A DNA stretch of 64,000 nt from CAWIXB01 sp963839955 (GTDB lineage: Bacteria; Actinomycetota; Actinomycetes; JACCUZ01), in assembly GCA_963839955.1 (NCBI GenBank), contig CAWIXB010000002.1:42628-106627 (forward strand). The letters run 5' to 3'. The number at the start of each line of letters is the position of its first letter. Within the stretch, counting starts at the first letter, position 1. The position numbers and the translations under genes were made by a program. The notes beneath the pieces were generated by a model, which worked only from the letters and a program-made list of their open reading frames with translations, was not told where the DNA came from and ran no database searches. Positions 31,351-38,751 of this stretch are shown piece after piece.

Positions 31351-33192
31351 CTAGAACGACTCTTCGGGGAGCTCCATGATCTCGTTGTCGACGCCCTCGG
31401 CGACCGCGCGCTGGGCGCTCAGCAGCGGCAGGGCCTGGCGGGCGAAGAACTTCGCCGCGGCCACCTTGCCGTCGTAGAACGCCTTGTCACGCCCCGACGC
31501 GCCGCCCTCGAGCGCGGCCGAAGCCACGGTCGCCTGCCGCAGCAGCAACCAGCCGGTGACGAGGTCACCGCACGCGAGCAGCAGCCGCGTCGTGTTGAGC
31601 CCGACCTTGTAGACGTTGGTGGCGTCCTCGGCCGACGCGGTGAGCGAGCCGACCATGGTGGCGACGATGCCCTGCACGTCCTCGAGCGCCTTGGCGAGCA
31701 GGTCGCGCTCGACACGGAGTGCACCGTTGCCCTCGTCGCCCTTCGCGAACTCCTGCACGTCGGTGAACAGCTTGGTGAGCGCCTGGCCCTTGTCCCGCAC
31801 GATCTTGCGGAAGAAGAAGTCCATGCCCTGGATCGCGGTTGTGCCCTCGTAGAGGGTGTCGATCTTCGCGTCGCGGATGTACTGCTCGAGCGGGTAGTCC
31901 TGCAGGTAACCCGACCCGCCGAAGGTCTGCAGCGACTGGCCGCCGAGCAGCTCGTAGGACTTCTCCGAGCCGAAGCCCTTCACGATCGGCAGCAGCAAGT
32001 CGTTGAGTCGTACGGCGAGGTCGTGCTCCTCGCCTTCCTCTCCTGCGGCCTCGCCGGACGCGATGTCGTCCTGGATCGTCGCGGTGTAGAGCACCAGAGC
32101 GCGCATGCCCTCGGCGTACGCCTTCTGCAGCATCAGCGAACGGCGCACGTCGGGGTGGTGGGTGATGGTCACGCGCGGTGCGGACTTGTCAGTCATGTTG
32201 ATGAGGTCCGGTCCCTGCACGCGCGTCTTGGCGTAGTCGAGCGCGTTGAGGTAGCCGGTCGACAGGGTCGCGATCGCCTTGGTACCGACCATCATCCGGG
32301 CGTACTCGATGACCTTGAACATCTGCGCGATGCCGTCGTGCACGTCTCCGACGAGCCAGCCGACAGCCGGCGTGCTCTCGCCGAACGTCAGCTCGCACGT
32401 GGTCGACGCCTTGAGACCCATCTTGTGCTCGACGTTGGTGACGTTGACGCCGTTGCGCTCGCCGAGCTCGCCGGTGTCCCAGTCGAAGTGGAACTTAGGA
32501 ACGATGAAGAGCGAGAGTCCCTTGGTGCCCGGGCCGCCATCCTCGGGCCGGGCGAGCACGAGGTGGACGATGTTCTCGCTCATGTCGTGCTCGGCTGACG
32601 TGATGAACCGCTTCACGCCCTCGAGGTGCCACGAGCCGTCTGCCTGCTGGGCCGCGCGGGTGCGACCCGCGCCGACGTCGGAGCCCGCATCGGGCTCGGT
32701 GAGCACCATCGTCGCGCCCCACTGGTGCTCGACCATCTGCCGGGCGATCTTGGCCTGCTCGTCGGTGCCGAGGCGGTGGATGGTGTGGGCGAAGCTCATG
32801 CCGGAGGCGTACATGTGCACGGCCGGGTTGGCGCCGAGGATCAGCTCGGCGACCGCCCATCGCAGCGACGGCGGTACGACGGTGCCGCCGAGCTCTTCGT
32901 TGAGGTCCATGCGCCACCACTCGGCGGCCATGTACGCGCGGAAGGACTTCTTCAGGCTCTCGGGCATCGTCACCGAGTGCGTCGCCGGGTCGAACACCGG
33001 GGGATTGCGATCACTGTCGAGCAGCGACTCGGCCAGCTCGTTCGTGGCCAGCCGGTTGACCTCGTCGAGGATGTTGCGCGCGGTGTCCTCGTCGACCTCC
33101 GCGTACGGGCCGGTGCCGAGGACGGCGCCGCGACCAAGGACCTCGAACAGGGTGAACTCGATGTCGCGCAGATTGCTCTTGTAATGGCCCAT
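31351..33192 (-). CDS. Acyl-CoA dehydrogenase (FadE-type, long form)
   Basis: A 613-residue flavoenzyme, about 200 residues longer than the common type, as in long-form enzymes with an added C-terminal helical domain. Landmarks are MVLTEPDAGSDVGAGRT, KRFITSAEHD, GERNGVNVTNVEHKMGLKAST, RVTITHHPDVRRSLM, GGSGYLQDYPLEQYIRDAKI and LYEGTTAIQGMDF (substrate Glu region). It oxidises acyl-CoA to the 2-enoyl form in beta-oxidation. The start at MGHYKSNL (33192) is family-like. An operator-like pair lies upstream at 33239-33275. Confidence 0.93.
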   Translation of the reverse strand: MGHYKSNLRDIEFTLFEVLGRGAVLGTGPYAEVDEDTARNILDEVNRLATNELAESLLDSDRNPPVFDPATHSVTMPESLKKSFRAYMAAEWWRMDLNEELGGTVVPPSLRWAVAELILGANPAVHMYASGMSFAHTIHRLGTDEQAKIARQMVEHQWGATMVLTEPDAGSDVGAGRTRAAQQADGSWHLEGVKRFITSAEHDMSENIVHLVLARPEDGGPGTKGLSLFIVPKFHFDWDTGELGERNGVNVTNVEHKMGLKASTTCELTFGESTPAVGWLVGDVHDGIAQMFKVIEYARMMVGTKAIATLSTGYLNALDYAKTRVQGPDLINMTDKSAPRVTITHHPDVRRSLMLQKAYAEGMRALVLYTATIQDDIASGEAAGEEGEEHDLAVRLNDLLLPIVKGFGSEKSYELLGGQSLQTFGGSGYLQDYPLEQYIRDAKIDTLYEGTTAIQGMDFFFRKIVRDKGQALTKLFTDVQEFAKGDEGNGALRVERDLLAKALEDVQGIVATMVGSLTASAEDATNVYKVGLNTTRLLLACGDLVTGWLLLRQATVASAALEGGASGRDKAFYDGKVAAAKFFARQALPLLSAQRAVAEGVDNEIMELPEESF

Positions 33193-33238
33193 TTCGGGGC
33201 TCGTCCTTCCGTCCGGCTGCCACGGCCGACGGGTCATC

Positions 33239-33275
33239 TACCCGTCAGTAACATAGATAATCCTACTGATCGGTA
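33239..33275. promoter_or_regulatory. Paired near-palindromes upstream of the acyl-CoA dehydrogenase
   Basis: TACCCGTCAGTA (33239-33250) and TACTGATCGGTA (33264-33275) are two 12-base near-palindromes. Each is close to the reverse complement of the other, with two differences. Their centres are 25 bases apart in the AT-richer promoter zone. The pattern suits a TetR/FadR-type fatty acid regulator; the regulator itself is not in the window. Confidence 0.5.
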
Positions 33276-33332
33276 ACCTGCGCAACCCCCACACTCAGAT
33301 CGGACCTGATCGGCCTCGATCGAATGGCCGAG

Positions 33333-33827
33333 CTACCCGTGGTAGCCGTGCGCGACGGCATGCCCACGGCCGCGGCGGATGAGCGCCCGGTTCACCGGAA
33401 CGGTCACCACGAAGGCCACCGCCAGGGCGAAGGCGAGGCTGCCCCAGAACAACAGGTCGGCCAGGCCCGCCTCCATCGCGCCCGGCACGGCGAGCAGGAC
33501 CGCGTTGTCGACGATCTCCATGACCAGGATGCTCACGGTGTCGGCCGCGAGGGCCACCCGCACCGCCTGCCGGAACGGCACGTTCGCCCGCAGCACCGGC
33601 CCGATGGTCAGCAAGTAGCCGAACAGGAACGCCAGGGCCACCGCAAGGGCGATGGTGGGCCAGTCGCCCCAGCCCCACCAGGTGCCCAGCACCATGCCGA
33701 GCACCTCGCCGATCGCGCAGCCGGTCAGGCAGTGCAGGGTGGCCGAGACCGCCATGCGGGTCAGGTCCCGCCCGGTCGGCGAGGCGTCGCTCTCGTGCGC
33801 GCCGGGGGAGTGGCCGTGTTCGTTCAT
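33333..33827 (-). CDS. DUF4396 membrane protein of the copper operon
   Basis: 164 residues. A His-containing N-terminal tail (MNEHGHSPGAHESD) leads to four predicted membrane helices. The conserved motif HCLTGCAIGEVLGM in the first helix holds His and two Cys that could bind metal. It matches DUF4396 by composition and motif; the function is unknown. Its start overlaps the copA stop by four bases (ATGA), so it is co-translated with the copper exporter. A role in copper handling is a fair inference. Confidence 0.8.
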   Translation of the reverse strand: MNEHGHSPGAHESDASPTGRDLTRMAVSATLHCLTGCAIGEVLGMVLGTWWGWGDWPTIALAVALAFLFGYLLTIGPVLRANVPFRQAVRVALAADTVSILVMEIVDNAVLLAVPGAMEAGLADLLFWGSLAFALAVAFVVTVPVNRALIRRGRGHAVAHGYHG

Positions 33828-36103
33828 GACCCGTTCAGTGGTGTGAAGCGACGCAGCCGGAGACTGTTCGACACGACGAACACCGAGCTGAGGGCCATCG
33901 CGGCGCCTGCCAGCAGCGGGTTGAGCAGACCGGCGGCAGCGAGCGGCAACGCCGCGACGTTGTAGCCGAACGCCCAGAACAGGTTGCCCTTGATGGTCGC
34001 GAGTGTGCGCCGCGACAGCCGGATGGCGTCCGACGCCGCGCGCAGGTCGCCGCCCACCAGGGTCAGGTCGCTGGCCTCGATGGCGACGTCGGTGCCGGTG
34101 CCCATCGACAAGCCGAGGTCGGCCTGGGCGAGCGCGGCGGCGTCGTTCACGCCGTCACCGACCATGGCGACGACCCTGCCCTCGGCCTGGAGTCGCTTGA
34201 CGACGTCCACCTTGTCACCGGGGAGGACCTCCGCGATCACGTCGGCTTCTGCGATGCCGACGTCGCGGGCGACCGCGGCGGCGACCGCACGGTTGTCGCC
34301 AGTCAGCAGCATCGGGCGCAAGCCGAGCGCACGCAGTTGGCCGAGTGCCTGCGCGGAGGACTCCTTCACCGTGTCGGCGACCACCAGCACGCCCCGCGCC
34401 TGCCCGTCCCAGCCGACCGCGACCGCGGTCTTGCCCTCCGACTCGGCCGCGGCCTTGGCCTGCGCGAGCTCGGCCGGCAGGTGCTGCGCCCACTCGGCCA
34501 GCAGCTGGGCGCGGCCCACCAGGACGGCGTGAGTCGCGCCGCCGCTGCCGGGCACGACACCCTGCACTCCCAGCCCTTCGACGTTCGTGAACCCGTCGAC
34601 GGCCGGCGGCGGGCCGACCTCGGCGGTCGCGGCGGTCGCGATCGCCCGGGCGATGGGGTGCTCGGACGCGTGCTCCAGCGCGCCGGCGAGTCGCAGCACC
34701 TCCGTGCGGTTCGCACCGTCTGCGAGCAGCACGTCGACGAGTGCCATACGGCCGGTGGTGACGGTGCCGGTCTTGTCGAGAACGACGGTGTCGACCCGGC
34801 GGGTGGACTCGAGGACCTCCGGCCCCTTGATGAGAATGCCGAGCTGCGCGCCGCGACCGGTGCCGACCATCAGCGCTGTCGGAGTCGCGAGCCCGAGGGC
34901 GCACGGGCAGGCGATGATGAGCACGGCTACGGCCGCGGTGAACGCGACCTCCGCGCTCGCGCCGTTGCCGAGCCAGAACGCGAGCGTCGCCACGGCCAGT
35001 GCGATCACGACGGGGACGAACACGGCGGACACCCGGTCGGCGAGCCGCTGTACCTGTGCCTTGCCGTTCTGCGCGTCCTCGACGAGGCGGGCCATCTGCG
35101 CGAGCTGGGTGTCGGTGCCGACGCGGGTCGCTCGTACGACGAGGCGGCCGCCGGCGTTCACGGTGGCGCCGACGACGGCATCGCCGCCGCGGACCTCGAC
35201 GGGGACGGACTCGCCGGTGAGCATCGACGCGTCGACCGCGGACGTTCCGTCGACCACGACGCCGTCGGTGGCGATCTTCTCACCGGGACGCACGATGAAC
35301 GCGTCACCGACCGCGAGTACATCGACAGGCACGCGCGTCTCGACGCCATCGCGGAGCACACCGACGTCCTTCGCGCCGAGCTCCATCAGGGCCCGCAGTG
35401 CGGCACCCGACCGCCGCTTGGCGCGAGCCTCGAAGTACCGGCCGCTGAGCAAGAACACGGTGACACCGGACGCGACCTCGAGGTAGATCTCGTCGGCGCC
35501 TGACCCGCGTGAGGGCACCAGGGTGAACGGCATCGTCATGCCGGCCTCGCCCGCACCGCCGAAGAACAGCGCGTACAGCGACCAGCCGAATGCGGCGAGC
35601 ACACCGAGGGAGATCAGCGTGTCCATCGTTGCGGCGCCGTGCCGCAGGTTGACCCATGCCGCCTTGTGGAACGGCCATGCGGCCCACGTGACGACAGGTG
35701 CGGCCACCGTCAGCGACAGCCATTGCCAGTAGTCGAACTGAAGCGCGGGCACCATCGACAACAGGACCACCGGCACACTGAGCGCGATCGCGGCCAGTAC
35801 ACGCCGGCGCAACGGCGCGGTCGCGTCGGGCTCCTCCTCGCGCTCCTCACCGCCGGTGTCGGGCTGCTGCGGAAGTGCCGCGGTGTATCCGGTTGCCTCC
35901 ACCGTCGCGACCAGGTCCTGCGGGGTGAGGTCGCCGGCGTAGCTGACCTTCGCCTTCTCCGTGGCGTAGTTGACGGTCGCGGTGACGCCGTCCATGCGGT
36001 TCAGCTTCTTCTCGACGCGCGCCGCGCAGGAGGCACAGGTCATGCCGCCGATGGCGAGCTCGATGCTCTGTGCTGTCTCGGCCGCGGCCGTCCGCGTACT
36101 CAT
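33824..36103 (-). CDS. copA: Copper-exporting P1B-type ATPase
   Basis: A 759-residue pump. An N-terminal heavy-metal domain has GGMTCASCAARVEKKL (about 13-75). Eight membrane helices include the metal-channel motif CPCALGLATPTALM. The actuator loop is followed by phosphorylation motif DKTGTVTTG, the nucleotide-binding HP motif (EHASEHPIARA) and the hinge GDGVNDAAALAQADLG. The CPC together with the MxCxxC domain indicates Cu(I) export. Both ends overlap neighbouring genes by four bases. The csoR-copZ-copA order places it under copper control. Confidence 0.96.
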   Translation of the reverse strand: MSTRTAAAETAQSIELAIGGMTCASCAARVEKKLNRMDGVTATVNYATEKAKVSYAGDLTPQDLVATVEATGYTAALPQQPDTGGEEREEEPDATAPLRRRVLAAIALSVPVVLLSMVPALQFDYWQWLSLTVAAPVVTWAAWPFHKAAWVNLRHGAATMDTLISLGVLAAFGWSLYALFFGGAGEAGMTMPFTLVPSRGSGADEIYLEVASGVTVFLLSGRYFEARAKRRSGAALRALMELGAKDVGVLRDGVETRVPVDVLAVGDAFIVRPGEKIATDGVVVDGTSAVDASMLTGESVPVEVRGGDAVVGATVNAGGRLVVRATRVGTDTQLAQMARLVEDAQNGKAQVQRLADRVSAVFVPVVIALAVATLAFWLGNGASAEVAFTAAVAVLIIACPCALGLATPTALMVGTGRGAQLGILIKGPEVLESTRRVDTVVLDKTGTVTTGRMALVDVLLADGANRTEVLRLAGALEHASEHPIARAIATAATAEVGPPPAVDGFTNVEGLGVQGVVPGSGGATHAVLVGRAQLLAEWAQHLPAELAQAKAAAESEGKTAVAVGWDGQARGVLVVADTVKESSAQALGQLRALGLRPMLLTGDNRAVAAAVARDVGIAEADVIAEVLPGDKVDVVKRLQAEGRVVAMVGDGVNDAAALAQADLGLSMGTGTDVAIEASDLTLVGGDLRAASDAIRLSRRTLATIKGNLFWAFGYNVAALPLAAAGLLNPLLAGAAMALSSVFVVSNSLRLRRFTPLNGS

Positions 36104-36882
36104 GACGGCACCGTGACGGTGAACGCCGCCGTGTGCACGCTGTCGCCGGCCTGGAAGTCGAGGAACAGCCGGTAGGTGCCCGGGGTTGGGAACGTGGTGC
36201 CGAACTGCACCTTGGGCCCGCCGCGCTCCCCGGCCTCGGCGTCCTCGGCGGGGTGCGTGTGCAGGTAGGCCAGGTCGCCGGTTCGCAGTGACACGAGATG
36301 GCCGAACGCGCCGAGGTAGGGCTGCAGGTCGTCGACCTGCTTGCCGTTCTTGGTGACGGTGAACGTGAGCTCGGACTCCTGGCCCGCAGTCGCTGACCCG
36401 TCGAGCGTGACGTCGTAGCCATCGACGGTCGCGGTGTCGACCGGCTCCGGCAGCGATGCAGGCCGGTAGTCACCGGCGACAGCGATGTCGGTGCCCAAGG
36501 TCAGCCCCGCGTCGTGGTCGGCGGGCGTGAAGTCGGCGAACACGCGGTAGGTGCCGCCCGCGGAGACGTCCAACGGGACGCTCCACGTGCCGTCCTCGCC
36601 GAGGGTGGGGTGCACGTGCTGGAACCCCGCCAGGTCGCGGCGTACGACGATGAGGTGGAGGTCCTTGGTGTGCGTCTCGGTGTAGGCGGTCACTGGCTTG
36701 TCGTCCGGACCGGTCACGGTGAACCGGAACGGTGTCCGGTCGCCGGCGGCAAGCGTGGTCTCGGCGGGGACGAGGGCATAGCCCTCCTGCGAAACCGCGA
36801 GGCCTGGCAGTGTCTCGGTGGCAGATGCTTCCTCGGCATGGGTGTCGTGGCCCGCCGTCATTCCGCTCATCTCTGCTTCCAT
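36100..36882 (-). CDS. Copper-operon secreted/anchored protein, main frame (N-terminus displaced)
   Basis: 260 codons in this frame. It contains two related beta domains of about 90 residues. The first has FRFTVTGPDDKPVTAY, LHLIVVRRDLAGFQHVHPTLG and TYRVFADFTP. The second has LTFTVTKNGKQVDDLQPYLGAFGHLVSLR, DLAYLHTHP and GTYRLFLDFQ. The paired HxH clusters (HVHP, HTHP) may bind copper. The visible GTG or ATG start in this frame lacks a signal peptide. The frame upstream (36883-37012) encodes one, so a one-base shift near 36883-36905 has probably split the gene. Confidence 0.78.
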   Translation of the reverse strand: MEAEMSGMTAGHDTHAEEASATETLPGLAVSQEGYALVPAETTLAAGDRTPFRFTVTGPDDKPVTAYTETHTKDLHLIVVRRDLAGFQHVHPTLGEDGTWSVPLDVSAGGTYRVFADFTPADHDAGLTLGTDIAVAGDYRPASLPEPVDTATVDGYDVTLDGSATAGQESELTFTVTKNGKQVDDLQPYLGAFGHLVSLRTGDLAYLHTHPAEDAEAGERGGPKVQFGTTFPTPGTYRLFLDFQAGDSVHTAAFTVTVPS

Positions 36883-37012
36883 CCTCCGCCGCCGCGTGGG
36901 ACGACGCAGGTTCGGTGGTGATCGGGTCAGCCGCGGCGCCGACGGCGAACGATGCGCCGAATGCGACGGCCAGCCCGCCGGCGTACACGCCGAGCTTTGC
37001 GGGCACGTTCAC
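36883..37012 (-). pseudogene. Out-of-frame signal-anchor segment belonging to the 36100 gene
   Basis: GTG at 37012 begins MNVPAKLGVYAGGLAVAFGA, a classic membrane anchor or signal segment, followed by AADPITTEPASSHAAAED. It then passes out of frame with the downstream domains near the GCGGCGGCGG stretch. Its start overlaps the copZ stop by four bases (GTGA), showing that this is the real gene start. A single-base loss or gain in the short repeats at about 36885-36900 would reunite it with the main part. Confidence 0.65.
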
Positions 37013-37236
37013 GGCTTGACCTCCGCCAGCGTGTAGCCGGCCTCGTCAACGGCTGCGCGGACCTGTGCTTCGTCCAGTGGGGCGTCGCTTCGCACCTGCA
37101 CTGGCGAGGTGCCGCCGGCGACGAGGTCGATCGTCGTCTCGCGGACACCCTGCAGGTGGGACAGCTCGTCGGTGACGGCGTGCACGCAGTGGTCGCAGGT
37201 CATGCCGCTGACGGCGTACGTCGTTGTCGTGCTCAC
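37009..37236 (-). CDS. copZ: Copper chaperone CopZ-like heavy-metal-associated protein
   Basis: A 75-residue HMA domain with YAVSGMTCDHCVHAVTDEL (MxCxxC metal loop) and the closing VDEAGYTLAEV. It binds Cu(I) and delivers it to the CopA N-terminal domain. The GTG start is preceded by GAGGAGCAGCACC. It lies between csoR and the anchored protein, with a four-base overlap downstream. Confidence 0.92.
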   Translation of the reverse strand: MSTTTTYAVSGMTCDHCVHAVTDELSHLQGVRETTIDLVAGGTSPVQVRSDAPLDEAQVRAAVDEAGYTLAEVKP

Positions 37237-37268
37237 GGTGCTGCTCCTCGTGGTCTGTGTATGTGTCG

Positions 37269-37568
37269 TCAGCTGCGGACGAGGCGGGCGATGGCGTCGG
37301 ACGCCTCGCGCACTTTCTCGTCGGCGCCGGGCCCGCCGCTCTCGACGGCCTGCCGGACGCAGTGCCCCAAGTGCTCGTCGAGCAGCTCGAGGGAGAACGA
37401 CTGCAGCGCCTTGGTGGCGGCTGACACCTGGGTGAGGATGTCGATGCAGTACTTGTCCTCTTCGACCATGCGCTGGAGCCCGCGGACCTGGCCCTCGATG
37501 CGGCGCAGCCGCTTGAGGTGGCTGTCCTTGCGAGCCGTGTAGCCGTGCGCCGAGGTGTCTGTGTCCAT
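37269..37568 (-). CDS. csoR: Copper-sensing repressor CsoR
   Basis: A 99-residue all-helical CsoR/RcnR family repressor. RLRRIEGQVRGLQRMVEEDKYCIDIL holds the first Cys ligand, and LDEHLGHCV holds the His and second Cys, giving the Cu(I) Cys-His-Cys set. Copper binding releases DNA and induces copZ and copA. It is the first gene of the operon, and two operator-like sites lie directly upstream. Confidence 0.93.
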   Translation of the reverse strand: MDTDTSAHGYTARKDSHLKRLRRIEGQVRGLQRMVEEDKYCIDILTQVSAATKALQSFSLELLDEHLGHCVRQAVESGGPGADEKVREASDAIARLVRS

Positions 37569-37589
37569 CTGCCGACCTCACCTGTCCTG

Positions 37590-37604
37590 TACCCCCGAGG
37601 GGTA
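37590..37604. promoter_or_regulatory. CsoR operator 1
   Basis: TACCCCCGAGGGGTA is a 6+6 palindrome with a 3-base centre, matching the G/C-tract palindromes bound by CsoR. It ends 22 bases upstream of the csoR ATG. Confidence 0.75.
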
Positions 37605-37625
37605 TCCGCTGCAACGACTCGAAGG

Positions 37626-37640
37626 TACCCCAGGAGGGTA
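37626..37640. promoter_or_regulatory. CsoR operator 2
   Basis: TACCCCAGGAGGGTA has 5+5 complementary ends around a 5-base centre. It has the same total length as the first site and lies 36 bases from it centre to centre. Two sites suggest cooperative binding. Confidence 0.6.
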
Positions 37641-37690
37641 TGAAGCGCAACCCTCATCTGCTCCCCGCTCCGCCCGCACCCCACCCGTTC

Positions 37691-37755
37691 GCGGTGATCA
37701 TGCAGTTGTGCAGGTAGTGCGACGCGAAGCACCCGCACAACTGCATGATCACCGC
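37691..37755. repeat. Palindromic intergenic element, copy 1 (21-bp perfect stem)
   Basis: Arms 37691-37711 and 37735-37755 are perfectly complementary over 21 bases (GCGGTGATCATGCAGTTGTG plus C). The 23-base loop contains an inner GTGC/GCAC pair. A second copy with the same stem and a similar loop lies at 54829-54892. The loop shares AGGTAGT and GCGAAGCACCC between copies. Two nearly identical copies about 17 kb apart indicate a dispersed REP-like element. Confidence 0.9.
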
Positions 37756-37883
37756 GGGAGGGTGGCGGGGCCCTAGACGCGACGCAAAATGGCGTCCAGT
37801 CGCCGCTGCCTAAGCCGATCATTCGCCGGGACGGCGGCGGGAATGGCCAAGCGACCGGCGACCTGACGTGCCAGCATCTCAGC

Positions 37884-38720
37884 GTGCAGAACCAGCCACC
37901 GAGAATTTGCCTGTTCTGCGGCCTCAGCCCACCTGCCGTGAAGATCTCCAAGGAGCACGTCTTCCGCAAGTGGTATGGCCAGTTCTTCGCCCCAACGAAC
38001 CACGATTACCGTCGGGTTCAGCCTGGTCCATCCGTCGGCACCGTCGAGACGACGCGTGTAAGTCATCGACCCATCTCGCCGTGGGAACTGACGGTCAAGG
38101 ATGTCTGCACCACATGCAACAACGGATGGATGGCCGACCGAGTCGAGGTCCCCATCGAAAATGAAATGCGCAAGTTGATGTTCGGCGAGCCCGCGTGGAT
38201 CACGGCGGGCAAAGCCGTCGGCATAGCGACGTGGGCGGCCAAGACCTCCATCGTGCGCGCGGCCGTGGACGGTCCAGATCGAGTCGTCCGACCGTGGCAA
38301 GCAAAGCACGTTCGTGACAAGCTGACTCCGCCGCCCGGAACGCAGGTCTGGATCGGACAGATGGAGCACACCAACGAGTTGGGGAGCGCGCTCTTCCCGG
38401 CCGACGTTTCGGATGACAACTCAGTGCCGTGCGGCCGGATTCAGTTGACGAGTTTCATGATGGGTGACCTCTTCCTGCATGCGACGATGGCGCAGACGGC
38501 TGCTGGCGCACGGATGCAAGCGATGCGCAAGTGGCCTCGATGGATCGACCGCCAGCTCCTTCAGATCTGGCCGGAGCCGCAGGCGTTCGCGTGGCCAAGG
38601 TCGTCAATCATGACCTTCGACTTGGCCATGAATGTCGCCAACTGGCGGATGGGCCGGACTCGCCTCACGGACCCTGAGTTGGGACGTCTGGGACTCCCAC
38701 GACGTCCGCCAGGTACCTAG
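37884..38720 (+). CDS. HNH-endonuclease-like zinc protein of unknown role
   Basis: 278 residues. The N-terminus resembles an HNH-type nuclease with treble-clef Cys pairs: ICLFCGL, then SKEHVFRKWYG and VCTTCNNGWM. The EH and the N of CNN fit the His-Asn pattern. The remainder (IENEMRKLMFGEP, WIGQMEHTNELGSALFP, QLTSFMMGDLFLHATM) matches no family I know. Third codon positions are visibly less GC-rich than in neighbours, and a palindromic element lies upstream, so recent transfer is plausible. It may be a defence or mobile-type nuclease. GTG start; no clear ribosome binding site. Confidence 0.6.
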   Translation: MQNQPPRICLFCGLSPPAVKISKEHVFRKWYGQFFAPTNHDYRRVQPGPSVGTVETTRVSHRPISPWELTVKDVCTTCNNGWMADRVEVPIENEMRKLMFGEPAWITAGKAVGIATWAAKTSIVRAAVDGPDRVVRPWQAKHVRDKLTPPPGTQVWIGQMEHTNELGSALFPADVSDDNSVPCGRIQLTSFMMGDLFLHATMAQTAAGARMQAMRKWPRWIDRQLLQIWPEPQAFAWPRSSIMTFDLAMNVANWRMGRTRLTDPELGRLGLPRRPPGT

Positions 38721-38751
38721 CGGTTGTTGCGCGGGTCCCGAGCCGACGGCC

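Larger units (their letters stand above)
37569..37883. other. Gene-free region between csoR and the HNH-like gene
   Basis: 315 bases holding two CsoR sites, the palindromic element at 37691-37755 and, on the right, the presumed promoter of the HNH-like gene. A minus-strand frame beginning at 38369 reaches into it, but that is antisense to the HNH-like gene and I do not accept it as coding. Confidence 0.6.

Noticed and set aside
37773..38369. 198-codon minus-strand open frame
   Set aside because: It is antisense to the HNH-like gene, whose Cys/His motif pattern is meaningful; this frame shows no domain or ribosome binding site.
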